DNA from: Allobranchiibius sp. CTAmp26
GTDB taxonomy: Bacteria > Actinomycetota > Actinomycetes > Actinomycetales > Dermatophilaceae
Assembly (NCBI RefSeq): GCF_017565405.1
Contig: NZ_JAGEKR010000007.1
Location: 62,001 to 126,000, forward strand
DNA length: 64,000 bases
Direction of reading: 5' to 3'
Shown here: positions 1 to 8,149 of the stretch, in pieces
Numbering within the stretch: position 1 is the first letter of the stretch
Layout of the letters: each line of letters opens with the position of its first letter
Position numbers and translations under genes: made by a program
The notes under the pieces: model-generated
Databases searched by the model: none
What the model was told of the DNA's origin: nothing
What the model saw: only the letters and a program-made list of their open reading frames with translations

Positions 1-1131
1 GAGGTCGGCGTCGCAGGCCATCCGCCGTAGGGTGCCGGCGTCGAGCAGGTCACCGTTGATTGTTCGCCCGGTGCCGGGTAGGTGGCCTGCGGTGGTGAGC
101 TGATCGATGAGGGTCTGGTGGTCGAAGGTGATGACGATCTTGGCCGACCTGCCGATGTTGCCGCTGGTGTGGGACCGGTCCTCGTCCAGCAACCGGGCCG
201 CAGTGTCGGCCAGTTCCACCAGCGCGTCCGCGCGCCGCTTGCCGGGGGTGCGGGTGTCCCGCTCGGCCACGACACCGGCACCCAGGCCGGATACCGGGTC
301 GGTCTCTGCAGCAACACCACCACCGGCGGCGGGGCACGATGCGGGAGCGGGGGCGGCGAGGGCTTGGATGGCGTGTTTGATCACTGCCGCGTGACCGGTG
401 GACAGGTCCGCGGTCAACCGCGTCAACCCGTTCGGCAGGTCCGCCCAGGTCAGCGTCTCGCAGGCCTGCTGCTGCTCCTCCTGGGCGGTCAACACCTCGG
501 GCGCGAAGCGGCCGATGATCCGCGCGGACAGGTCCCGCAACGTGCGGGCCCCGGTGTGCGACAAGGCCAGGTACCAGGAGAGGACCTCGTCCCGATCGGC
601 ACCGGGGATCACCGGCAACGCCTTGGGAGCCTCCCGCAACGCGACCTGCGCGCAGTGCACGCTCACCACTCCCGCGGCCAGCGCATCGGCCACCACCGAG
701 TTCCGCGGATCAGCACACCCCGTGGCGACCACCCCGATACGACGGCATACGACCGCCTCGGCGACAACCCGATTCGGCGTGCCGCTCTCTGAGGTACCAA
801 CGGCAGCACCGGCCTCGGTGACGCACGCCGCGACCCAACCGCCCGCATCCGTCGCCGTGGAGTGGGCCACGGTCCCGCGGGTGACCGCCTCCGTGGTCGC
901 GACCGCCGCCAGCGACTCCGCCCGCGACGACAAGCCGACCATCGACGCGACGAACCGGCCCAGTTGCGTCTCACTCAGCTGGTACAACGCACCGGGCCAG
1001 TCCTCCAACCGGGCGACCAGCACCCCTAAGTCCTCCATCAACCCGACCGCCGCACCAGGACCGGCTGGCAGCACCGACGGACAGGCCGGAAGCGGCGCAT
1101 CCGGCACCCGGGAGATCCCCTCGACACTCAT
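1..1131 (-). CDS. DUF222 / 13E12-family HNH endonuclease-like protein, C-terminus beyond window
   Basis: An open frame of 377 codons runs from ATG at 1131 off the left edge. It is clearly paralogous to the complete gene at 28073-29422: shared blocks include DWPGALYQL, CADPRNSVVADAL, ERDTRTPGKRRADAL and AGHLPGTGRTINGD. The visible part is the DUF222 region; the HNH nuclease end (about 80 residues in the paralog) lies outside. A purine-rich stretch (AAAAGGGGG) precedes the start. Members of this family (REP13E12 proteins of mycobacteria) are repeated in actinobacterial genomes and are thought to be mobile or DNA-damage-linked; their role is unproven. Intactness cannot be judged here. Confidence 0.88.
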   Translation of the reverse strand, partial: MSVEGISRVPDAPLPACPSVLPAGPGAAVGLMEDLGVLVARLEDWPGALYQLSETQLGRFVASMVGLSSRAESLAAVATTEAVTRGTVAHSTATDAGGWVAACVTEAGAAVGTSESGTPNRVVAEAVVCRRIGVVATGCADPRNSVVADALAAGVVSVHCAQVALREAPKALPVIPGADRDEVLSWYLALSHTGARTLRDLSARIIGRFAPEVLTAQEEQQQACETLTWADLPNGLTRLTADLSTGHAAVIKHAIQALAAPAPASCPAAGGGVAAETDPVSGLGAGVVAERDTRTPGKRRADALVELADTAARLLDEDRSHTSGNIGRSAKIVITFDHQTLIDQLTTAGHLPGTGRTINGDLLDAGTLRRMACDADL

Positions 1132-1181
1132 CCGCACCCACCCCCTTTTCAGTCGCCTGGCAGGTATGCGATCTACCCCTT

Positions 1182-1210
1182 ATCGTACGCGCGTTCGAAG
1201 CAACGCGCAA
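1182..1210 (-). promoter_or_regulatory. LexA/SOS-box promoter of the left DUF222-HNH gene
   Basis: On the minus strand TCGAAC-GCGC-GTACGA (1183-1198) differs at one base from the actinobacterial SOS box TCGAAC-N4-GTTCGA. It sits between a -35-like TTGCGC (1205-1210) and a -10-like TACGAT (1182-1187), spaced 17 bp, so LexA binding would cover the promoter. The paralog at 28073 has the same arrangement. The rest of 1132-1387 holds no gene that I can support. Confidence 0.7.
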
Positions 1211-1387
1211 GGGCAAATAAAGCGAATCCTCATCATCGACAGCATGATTCGAGCAGACATCATCCACATCCCCCACGATCAAGTGACGTCGTCCACACCC
1301 ACCGACAGCGCCCTTGACCGCGGACCACCAACACCTCACTCCTCCCCTGCACGCCTCAGCCGTGAACGATCCCTCTAGGGTGCCGTC

Positions 1388-2134
1388 GTGCTCGTGCTGC
1401 TGCCCCCGTCGGAGTCCAAGCACGGCCGCAGCCGAGGCGCCGCGCTCGACATCGACCGGCTCTCCTTCCCCGCACTCAGCGCCACCCGCACCGCCGTGCT
1501 CGACGCACTGGGCGACGTCTCGACGCGTCCCGATGCGGCCAGCGTGCTCGGCGTCAGCCCGAACCTGGTCGACGACATCGCGCGCAACACCCGACTGCGC
1601 GCGGCGCCGGCCACGCCCGTCGCCCAGCTCTACACCGGCGTGCTCTACGACGCGCTGGATCTGGCTTCGTTCGATCCCGCAGCGCTGCGCCGCGCGCGTC
1701 GCTGGATCGTGGTGCAGTCCGCAGCCTTCGGCGCCCTCCGACTCGGCGACAAGGTGCCGCCGTACCGGCTGTCGATGGCCGTCAACCTGCCAGGCCTCGG
1801 GCCGCTCGCCGGCCTCTGGCGCGCCCCACTCGACGACCAGCTCACCGCGGCCGCGGGACGCCGGCTCGTCGTCGACTGCCGTTCCAGCACATACGCGGCC
1901 GCGTGGACCCCGCGCGGGCCCGTCGCTCGCCGCTGGGTGCGCATCGAGGTGCCCGGGGCGACCCACGGGGCGAAGCACACCCGCGGCCTGGTCACCCGCG
2001 CCCTGTGCGAACTGCCGACCGAGCCGACCACCCCGCGCGCCCTGCAGGAGGCCCTGCGACCGACGTTCGAGACCGAGCTCGTGGCCCCGGCGACGGCCGC
2101 GCGACCGTGGTCGCTCAGCGTGTCTGCGCGATGA
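1388..2134 (+). CDS. yaaA: YaaA-family peroxide stress protein
   Basis: The 248-residue protein begins MLVLLPPSESK, the hallmark N-terminus of the YaaA/DUF328 family, and keeps the later SGLWG-like region (GLWRAPL) and the family's usual length. In E. coli YaaA lowers the Fenton damage caused by free iron under peroxide stress, and the fold binds DNA. Translation starts at GTG 1388. The gene ends 7 nt before the permease at 2142, so the two are probably cotranscribed. Function in actinobacteria is inferred from family membership. Confidence 0.85.
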   Translation: MLVLLPPSESKHGRSRGAALDIDRLSFPALSATRTAVLDALGDVSTRPDAASVLGVSPNLVDDIARNTRLRAAPATPVAQLYTGVLYDALDLASFDPAALRRARRWIVVQSAAFGALRLGDKVPPYRLSMAVNLPGLGPLAGLWRAPLDDQLTAAAGRRLVVDCRSSTYAAAWTPRGPVARRWVRIEVPGATHGAKHTRGLVTRALCELPTEPTTPRALQEALRPTFETELVAPATAARPWSLSVSAR

Positions 2135-2141
2135 TCGGCCT

Positions 2142-3221
2142 GTGACGCATCTGATCAACGAGCTCGGGCCCGTGTGGCCGGTGCTCATCTTCCTGGTCGC
2201 CATCAGCATCGTGGCGGAGGTCTGCCAGACGGCCGGCCTGTTCGACGTGGCCGCGTTCTGGGCGGGCCGGGCCGGTGGCGGCCGCACCGTGCGCCTGTGG
2301 CTGTTGGTGGTCGTCCTCTGCGTGGCGTGCACCGCGGTGCTCAGCCTCGACACGACTGCGGTCCTCCTGTCCCCGGTCGCCGTGGCCCTCGCCCGTCAAT
2401 GCAAACTGCCTCCGCTACCGTTCGCGCTCACGGCCGTGTGGCTGGCGAACACGGCCTCTCTCATCCTCCCCGTGTCCAACCTCACCAACCTGCTGTCTCT
2501 GCAGACGTTCTCGCACCTGGGTGGCCAGTCGGCGTACTTTCGGACCGCCTGGCTCCCCGCCGTGACGGCCGTTGTCGCCACCGTCGTCATGATCGCCGTG
2601 CTGCATCCCAGGGTGCTGCGCGGCCGGTACGACGTCCCGCAGGCGCCTGCCCCGCGCGACCGTGCGCTGGTCATCCTCACCGGATGCACCTGCGTGGTGC
2701 TTGCTCCCCTCTTCGTCAGCGGGATCACCCCTGCCATCCCCGCCGTCGTCGCCGCGATCGTGCTGGTGTCGGTCCTCGCCGTCCGGGACCGCTCGGCATT
2801 GCGCGAGCTGTCGGTGCCCTGGACGCTCGCGCTCGGGGTGCTCGCCCTCTTCGTCGTCGTCGAGATCGCCCGACAGCACGGATTGGACAAAGCGCTGGCC
2901 GACTTGGTGGGGACGGGGCACGGGGCGTCGGCCCTGCTGCGCCTCGCCGGCGTCGGCGCCGTGGCGGCGAACGTGGTCAACAACCTCCCGGCCTACCTCG
3001 CGCTGCGTCCGACCGCCACCGACACCCCACAACGCGCTCTCGCCCTGCTCGTGGGGGTCAACGCCGGCTCGATCGTGCTGCCGTGGGGGTCGCTCGCCAC
3101 CCTCCTGTGGCGTGATCGCTGCAAACGGGCAGGCCTGCAGATCAACACCATCCGCTTCATCGGCGAGAGCGCCGCCGTCGCGCTCGTCACCGTCGTGGCG
3201 ACCACCCTCGTCATCCGGTGA
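2142..3221 (+). CDS. ArsB/SLC13-type membrane transporter
   Basis: A 359-residue, strongly hydrophobic protein with about ten membrane segments. It shows the ion-transporter (ArsB/CitM, IT superfamily) features: a loop with SLDTTAVLLSPV near residue 70 and a C-terminal repeat with NNLPAYLAL, followed by NAGSIVLPWGSLATLLW. Members export arsenite or carry di- or tricarboxylates; the substrate cannot be told here because no arsR or arsC lies nearby. I chose GTG 2142, 7 nt after the yaaA stop, because the open frame upstream overlaps yaaA throughout. Confidence 0.75.
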   Translation: MTHLINELGPVWPVLIFLVAISIVAEVCQTAGLFDVAAFWAGRAGGGRTVRLWLLVVVLCVACTAVLSLDTTAVLLSPVAVALARQCKLPPLPFALTAVWLANTASLILPVSNLTNLLSLQTFSHLGGQSAYFRTAWLPAVTAVVATVVMIAVLHPRVLRGRYDVPQAPAPRDRALVILTGCTCVVLAPLFVSGITPAIPAVVAAIVLVSVLAVRDRSALRELSVPWTLALGVLALFVVVEIARQHGLDKALADLVGTGHGASALLRLAGVGAVAANVVNNLPAYLALRPTATDTPQRALALLVGVNAGSIVLPWGSLATLLWRDRCKRAGLQINTIRFIGESAAVALVTVVATTLVIR

Positions 3222-3261
3222 GTGAGAGCGCCGCGACACCCGTCGCCAGCCGCGCCCGACG

Positions 3262-4203
3262 TCAGAGAAGGCGCCGGTAGAAGTCCTCGACGGGTCGGTA
3301 ACCCAGCTGGTCGTACAGCGCCCGCGCACCGGTGTTGGGTGCGAACACGTTGAGTCCCAGTCCCGTTCGACCGGCGGCTCGACAATGGGCGGCTCCCGCG
3401 AGCATGATCGCGCGACCGTAGCCGCGCCGTCGTCGGCCCGGGTAGACCTGCACGTCGTAGACGAAGGCATGCGGCTGCTGCGCACCGATCCACAACAGCC
3501 CGACGGGTACCTCGCCGTCGTACGCCGTCCAGAGCCATTGCCCCTCGGAGGCCAGGCCGTCGGGCAAAAGGCGGTTGTACGACTCCCGGGCGTTGGCAAT
3601 CGCGACATCCGCCGGCTCACCCGCCTCGCCCCGCTCGTGCGCGTACCCCTCGACGGCCTCGGCGCGGTAGTCCTCGAACTGGTCGGCCGTCATCTCCCGC
3701 AGCTCCAGGCGGTCGTCCGTGCCCGGCTCGGCGGTCGTGAAGGTCAGGTCCATCAGCGACGCCGAACGCTCGGCTCCCAGGGCGGCGGCGAGTTCGCCAC
3801 CGTGCGCCTCTCCGGGCCAGTGCGCCGCGGCGATCATCCGGGTGCCCACCCGATCCGCGTACGCCGTGACGGCCGCCACCGCGTCCGGCAGGCGCGCGGG
3901 CGGCAGGGTGCTGTCGCCCACCCGCACCCCGCCGTCGCGCGGGTCGCGTCGCCACCACAGCCAGCCGTCGGACAACGAATCACCGGCGACGAGAACCACG
4001 TTCGCTGACGGGTCCGACTCCCCCAGCGCCCACCAGGAGTCCACCAGGTCCGCGGCCGCGGACTGTGCGCTCTCGTCATCGTGCCCGCAGACGGCGAACT
4101 GCCACCGCGCGCGACGGCGCACCTCCTCGTCCCGCCAGGCATCCACCTCGTCCGCGCGCAACGACCGTAGAGACGACACCGGGCGGTTCTCGGATCCGGT
4201 CAC
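3262..4203 (-). CDS. GNAT-family N-acetyltransferase
   Basis: A 313-residue protein. The C-terminal GNAT domain (about 165-313) carries the acetyl-CoA signature YPGRRRRGYGRAIM and the family-typical ending NTGARALYDQLGYRPVEDF. The N-terminal half looks like a degenerate GNAT-like domain. I take GTG 4203 as start because it forms a 4-nt GTGA overlap with the stop of the upstream RNase H-phosphatase gene; a later GTG at 4179 is possible. It is the last gene of a minus-strand operon starting with the Nif3-like gene. The acetyl acceptor is unknown. Confidence 0.8.
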   Translation of the reverse strand: MTGSENRPVSSLRSLRADEVDAWRDEEVRRRARWQFAVCGHDDESAQSAAADLVDSWWALGESDPSANVVLVAGDSLSDGWLWWRRDPRDGGVRVGDSTLPPARLPDAVAAVTAYADRVGTRMIAAAHWPGEAHGGELAAALGAERSASLMDLTFTTAEPGTDDRLELREMTADQFEDYRAEAVEGYAHERGEAGEPADVAIANARESYNRLLPDGLASEGQWLWTAYDGEVPVGLLWIGAQQPHAFVYDVQVYPGRRRRGYGRAIMLAGAAHCRAAGRTGLGLNVFAPNTGARALYDQLGYRPVEDFYRRLL

Positions 4204-5435
4204 GGCAGGTGGTGGGTCACGTTGAGGTTCTGCACCACGGCCCGCCCGTCCGCCCAGACCTGCAGCGTGGTCAGCGAGGCGGGGTCGGCCTGCAGCATCC
4301 ACGCTGTCTCCGCCGAGATCCCGAGGATCAGGGCGAGCACGACCATCAGGGGTTTGCGGTGGGTCGCCACGATCACCGTGCCGCCGGGCCCCGCGGTGTC
4401 CACTGCGCGTCGGAACCCCGCGGCGACCCGCGCCACGAGTTCGGTGTGCGACTCACCTCCGCCGGGCCGGAAGTCCTCGTGCGAGCGCATCTTCGCCAGC
4501 TGCGCCGGATACTCGGCCTCGATCTCGGTGAAGGTCAGGCCGTCCCAGGTCCCGACGCTCTGCTCGTCCCAGTCCGCGTCGACCCGGAGCGACATGCCCA
4601 GCGCTCGCGCAGCGGCATCCCCGGTCTCCCGGGCGCGAGCGAGCGACGAGGACACGACCTGCACGGGACCGGTGAGCCGGTCGGCGAGTTCGTCCGCTGC
4701 GGCTGCCGCCTGCTGCCGTCCTCGCGCGTTCAGGCTGGGATCGGCCCCACCGCGCCCGTCGAGCTTGTGCCCGACGGTGAAGTCGGTGACGCCGTGGCGC
4801 AGCAGCACGACGGTGGTCGCCGTCGCGGGATCCGGCCCTCGCGATGCAGCGGGGCGCGAGGGCGGCTGGGCTGCAACGGGTTCGGTGTCGAACAGGGTCC
4901 CGGTGTGGTCCGTCGCGTCAGCACCACCGGCCGGCGCCGACGCCGGCTCGGACCCCTCCGGAGCCGCCGCCTGCGCATGGGTGTGTTCGGAGCTCCAGAG
5001 GTCGCGGACGACGTGTCGCCCGTCCATGCCGTCGTTGCTGAGCTTGTCGGCATCCTTGTTGATCTCACGCGGGATCCAGGTCCAGGTGACGTCCCCACCC
5101 AGAGCGCGGCGTCGGCGTACGAACGAGTTCGCCTCCAGCGCAAGCCTCTTCATGTCCTCGTGCTTGATCTTCCATCGACCGGCCATCTGCTCGACGACCA
5201 GCTTGGAATCCATCCGTACGGCGACCCGCGCCCCCGGATCGATCGCCTCCGCCGCCTCGAGCCCGGCGATCAGGCCGGAGTACTCCGCGACGTTGTTGCT
5301 GGCCTTGCCCAGCGGCGCGGCACGCTCGGCGAGCAGCTCCCCCGACGCGGCGTCCCGGACCAGCGCGCCGTACCCGGCCACCCCCGGATTGCCCCGGGAG
5401 CCGCCGTCCGCCTCGACGATGAGTTCGCGCACCAC
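4200..5435 (-). CDS. Bifunctional RNase HI / histidine-phosphatase fusion
   Basis: 411 residues in two domains. Residues 1-135 are RNase H type I (VEADGGSRGNPG with the first catalytic Asp, then NVAEY with Glu, MDSKLVV with Asp, and INKDADKL). A Pro/Ala-rich linker of about 65 residues follows, then a phosphoglycerate-mutase-like (CobC/acid phosphatase) domain with LLRHGVTDFT, the Arg at SSLARARETG, GGGESH and the second catalytic His in VATHRKP. This fusion is known in actinobacteria (M. tuberculosis Rv2228c), where the RNase H part removes RNA from RNA/DNA hybrids. Start GTG 5435 lies 4 nt after the upstream stop (a second GTG follows it directly). Confidence 0.92.
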   Translation of the reverse strand: MVRELIVEADGGSRGNPGVAGYGALVRDAASGELLAERAAPLGKASNNVAEYSGLIAGLEAAEAIDPGARVAVRMDSKLVVEQMAGRWKIKHEDMKRLALEANSFVRRRRALGGDVTWTWIPREINKDADKLSNDGMDGRHVVRDLWSSEHTHAQAAAPEGSEPASAPAGGADATDHTGTLFDTEPVAAQPPSRPAASRGPDPATATTVVLLRHGVTDFTVGHKLDGRGGADPSLNARGRQQAAAAADELADRLTGPVQVVSSSLARARETGDAAARALGMSLRVDADWDEQSVGTWDGLTFTEIEAEYPAQLAKMRSHEDFRPGGGESHTELVARVAAGFRRAVDTAGPGGTVIVATHRKPLMVVLALILGISAETAWMLQADPASLTTLQVWADGRAVVQNLNVTHHLP

Positions 5436-5439
5436 CGGC

Positions 5440-6180
5440 TCAGAGCCCCGATTCGGCGGTCCGCACCAGGATGCGTCCGCACTCGTCGTGCCGCAGCACC
5501 TCGTCGTCGGCGGCACCGCGGATGCGCGCGAGCTCCGACTGGTCGATCTCCAACCCGCAACCGCCGCACCGACGTTGGCCCAGGGCAGCCGCTCCGATAC
5601 CGCCGCGCTGCTCACGAATACGGGTGTAAAGGTCGAGCAGGTCCTGCCCGACCCCCGCTGCGACGTTGGAACGGTCGGCCGTGATCCGCTCACGCTCTGA
5701 GGTGAGCTCGCGCAGCTCTCCCCCGCGCTCGTCCTCCAGCTGCTCCAGGCGGGCCCGACCCACCTGCAGCTCCTCCTCGCGGCGGGTGAGCGTGGTGCGC
5801 AGCTCCTCGGCGCGCTCCATGACCTCCAGCTCGACCTCCTCCAGGTCACCCTGACGCCGTGCCAACGCCTCCAGTTCGTGCTGCAGCGCCTGCAGGTCCT
5901 TGGCGCTGCCCTGGCCGGCGTCGAGCCGCGACTGGTTGCGGGCCGCGCGATCGCGCACCTGCTGCACATCGACGTCGGCGCGGGTGATCTCGCGGTCGAC
6001 GTCCGAGAGCGCCGTGCGGGCCAGGACGACCTCCTCCTCGGAGGTGTCGACCTGCCGCTGGGCCTGCTCGACCTGCGCGTTGAGCGGCAGGGTGCGCTCC
6101 CGGTGCGCGATCTGGTCCAGGCGGGTGTCGAGCTTCTGCAGGTCGAGCAACCGCCACTGGCGACTGGTGTCAGCTTTCAC
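5440..6180 (-). CDS. Coiled-coil zinc-ribbon protein (DUF164 family)
   Basis: 246 residues. Residues 1-185 are an almost continuous charged heptad coiled coil; the C-terminus holds a C4-type zinc ribbon (RRCGGCGLEI, with HDECGRIL about 30 residues later; one of the usual four Cys is replaced by His or lies at HDEC). Proteins of this family (Rv2229c in M. tuberculosis) always sit between the Nif3-like and RNase H genes and may bind nucleic acid; the exact role is unknown. GTG 6180 is preceded by an AGGAG site. Confidence 0.85.
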   Translation of the reverse strand: MKADTSRQWRLLDLQKLDTRLDQIAHRERTLPLNAQVEQAQRQVDTSEEEVVLARTALSDVDREITRADVDVQQVRDRAARNQSRLDAGQGSAKDLQALQHELEALARRQGDLEEVELEVMERAEELRTTLTRREEELQVGRARLEQLEDERGGELRELTSERERITADRSNVAAGVGQDLLDLYTRIREQRGGIGAAALGQRRCGGCGLEIDQSELARIRGAADDEVLRHDECGRILVRTAESGL

Positions 6181-6197
6181 GGGGGCTCCTGAAGTAT

Positions 6198-7046
6198 TTA
6201 CGTGTGGTCCGGGGTCGAGCGTCCCGCGGTGAAATCCCACGGGTCGGTCCGTAGGTCGGAGACGTGCGTGACGATACGTGCCTGCAGCGCCTCCGCGAGA
6301 CGCGACGCCGCCGCGGCGAGCCACAGGTGCTCGGTCGCGTAGTGCCCCGCGTCGATCAAGTATGGCGGGCCGTCGCCTGCTTCCTCGCGCGCCTCGAGGG
6401 CGGGGTGATGGCGCAGATCGGCCGTGACGTAGACATCGGCGCCGTGCGCGCGTACGTCGTCGAACCGGTCGTCGCCCGCCCCGCCCATCACCGCCACGGT
6501 GTGCACGAGCGCATGCGGGTCCCCGGCGACCCGCACGCCGACCGGAGTCGGCGGCAGTGCGTCGGCGAGGCGCGTGGCGAACTCGCGCAGGGTGATCGGC
6601 TCGGGAAGCCGCCCCACGCGACCGATCGGCTGGCCGTCCTCGGTGGCGAGCGGCGGACAGTCCTCGGGCAGGCCCGCGGCAGCCGCCAGGGCGTCGTTGA
6701 CACCGGGCCGGGCGACGTCGGCGTTGGTGTGCGCGCAGTAGATGGCGAGGTCGGCGACGACGGCCGTGGTGACGATCGCGCCCTTGGCGGTGGTGGTGGC
6801 CACCGAGTGCACCCCGCGCAGCAGCAGCGGGTGGTGCGTGACCAGCAGGTCGGCCCCGGCCGCGACGGCCTCGTCGACGACGGCGCGGGTGGGATCGACG
6901 GCGAAGTGCACGCGGCGTACGGGCTGCCCCGGATCGCCGGTGACCAACCCCACCTGGTCCCACGACGCTGCGGTGTCCGGCGGGTAGGACCCGTCCAGCA
7001 CCGCCACCACCTGCGCCAGGCTCACGTCGTGCGCACTCGTTGTCAT
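6198..7046 (-). CDS. Nif3-like / DUF34 metal-binding hydrolase family
   Basis: 282 residues. The metal ligands typical of the family are visible: LLVTHHPLLLRGV early, YCAHTNADVARPGVND in the middle, and GHYATEHLW near the end. The family (YbgI, Rv2230c) forms a toroidal hexamer with a di-metal site and has been linked to GTP cyclohydrolase I-like or metal-chaperone activity, without firm proof. First gene of the operon continuing through the zinc ribbon, RNase H and GNAT. ATG 7046 begins MTTSAHDVSL; an ATG three codons upstream (7055) is possible. Confidence 0.88.
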   Translation of the reverse strand: MTTSAHDVSLAQVVAVLDGSYPPDTAASWDQVGLVTGDPGQPVRRVHFAVDPTRAVVDEAVAAGADLLVTHHPLLLRGVHSVATTTAKGAIVTTAVVADLAIYCAHTNADVARPGVNDALAAAAGLPEDCPPLATEDGQPIGRVGRLPEPITLREFATRLADALPPTPVGVRVAGDPHALVHTVAVMGGAGDDRFDDVRAHGADVYVTADLRHHPALEAREEAGDGPPYLIDAGHYATEHLWLAAAASRLAEALQARIVTHVSDLRTDPWDFTAGRSTPDHT

Positions 7047-7104
7047 GGCGACCATTCGTACCAGCCCGCGGCCCGCCCGTCGCACCCCGCGGCGGAAGCT
7101 CCGT

Positions 7105-7317
7105 ACGCGGTACGGGTCCGGCAACGACTACTTCGGATCCCGCGAGCAGCAGACGATGCTCAACTTCCGGGTCCGCGACCTGGACGCGATGCTCACCCAG
7201 TTGCGCGCCCGAGGTACCGAGGTGATCGGCGAGGTGCAGGACCCGGAGGGCGTCGGCCGGTTCGGGTGGGCCGCCGATCCCGAGGGCAACCGCGTGGAGT
7301 TGTGGCAGCCCGCCTGA
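7105..7317 (+). pseudogene. C-terminal remnant of a VOC/glyoxalase-fold protein
   Basis: The frame ending at 7317 contains DYFGSREQQTMLNFRVRDL, then LDAMLTQLRARGTEVIG and ends with GWAADPEGNRVELWQP. This is the second half of a vicinal-oxygen-chelate domain, including the metal-ligand Glu in VELWQ. The first beta-alpha-beta-beta-beta module (about 50-60 residues) and its metal ligand are missing. Upstream codons are low-complexity Arg/Pro and overlap the nif3 promoter, so this is best read as a broken gene. The exact 5' limit is uncertain. Confidence 0.65.
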
Positions 7318-7332
7318 CGACGGATGCGGTGG

Positions 7333-7405
7333 TGGGCCCGGCCGGGCTCGAACCGACGACAGCCGCGGTGTAAACGCGGTGCTCTACCAACTGAGCTACA
7401 GGCCC
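7333..7405 (-). tRNA. tRNA-Val (anticodon UAC)
   Basis: A full cloverleaf folds on the minus strand: acceptor GGGCCTG with CGGGCCC (one G-T pair), D arm GCTC...GAGC, anticodon stem CCGCG/CGCGG around loop TTTACAC, T arm GTCGG-TTCGAGC-CCGGC, discriminator A. The CCA end is encoded (7330-7332). Anticodon TAC specifies valine. Confidence 0.95.
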
Positions 7406-7447
7406 CGATACGCGGAGCGTGGCGATCCTAGACGACCGCGCACTGCC

Positions 7448-7515
7448 GAGTGGCATACCTATGTTTCCAGTGGCGTACTCGTAGGTGCGCCACTCGATAC
7501 ATAGCTATGCCACTC
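7448..7515. repeat. Nested inverted repeat, probable terminator
   Basis: Arms of 17 nt, GAGTGGCATACCTATGT (7448-7464) and ACATAGCTATGCCACTC (7499-7515), pair with one mismatch. Inside them AGTGGCG (7469-7475) pairs with CGCCACT (7488-7494). The element lies just beyond the stop of the membrane protein gene at 7522 and before tRNA-Val, so it may terminate minus-strand transcription; it lacks a U tract. Confidence 0.6.
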
Positions 7516-7521
7516 GGGGAT

Positions 7522-8094
7522 TCAGGCGTACTGCTGCTGCGGGGGGTCGTTGCGGTGGTAGTACGCCGAACTCTCCTTGCGCCAGATCAGGATGATCACG
7601 GCCAGCCCGATGAGGAAGTTGAGGACGCTCACCACGACGCTCGGCGCGCCGCCGCCCTGCGCTGCCACGGCGATCACGGTGTAGACGAAGCCCAGCGCCG
7701 AGAATCCGAACAGCACGGTCGCCACGATGCGCGCCCAGTTGCGACCCTGCCGGTTGAGGACGGCCATTGCGATCCAGATGAGCATCGTGAGGACGCCGAT
7801 GACGATGGAGGCCGCGATCGCGACGTGCACCGCCGTGTCGACGGCACTCGCGCTGAGGTGCTGGCTGCCGGTCTTCTTGTCGTTGCTCTTGACGAGCGCG
7901 TCCCGGACCCGCCCGGTGTTGAACGAGCTGTAGATCACGCCGAAGAGGGTCAGCGCCGCGCCGAGGAACATGAGCTTCGCCGCGGTGTCGAGCGGCTTGG
8001 GCACCGTGCTGACCGGCTTCCCACGGCCGACGTCCTCCTGCGGCATCGCCGCGTATCTTTCGGACGAGCGGCCCTGATCCCCTTGATGACTCAT
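7522..8094 (-). CDS. Hypothetical four-helix membrane protein
   Basis: 190 residues with a polar N-terminus (about 35 residues) and four predicted membrane segments (around 40-60, 95-120, 128-150 and 155-172). It ends in a charged tail, YYHRNDPPQQQYA. I do not recognise a named family with certainty; the layout resembles small actinobacterial membrane proteins of the DUF4064 kind. ATG 8094 starts MSHQGDQGR. It lies downstream of ahpE on the same strand with about 55 nt between, and may share its transcript. Confidence 0.7.
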   Translation of the reverse strand: MSHQGDQGRSSERYAAMPQEDVGRGKPVSTVPKPLDTAAKLMFLGAALTLFGVIYSSFNTGRVRDALVKSNDKKTGSQHLSASAVDTAVHVAIAASIVIGVLTMLIWIAMAVLNRQGRNWARIVATVLFGFSALGFVYTVIAVAAQGGGAPSVVVSVLNFLIGLAVIILIWRKESSAYYHRNDPPQQQYA

Positions 8095-8149
8095 GGGGCG
8101 AAGCTTCCCAGACTCCGCGGCGAACCTCGTGGATGCGCGGCCCATCGAC

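Noticed and set aside
82-1378. Plus-strand open frames opposite the left DUF222 gene
   Set aside because: The minus strand encodes a recognisable DUF222 protein; the plus frames are its shadows.
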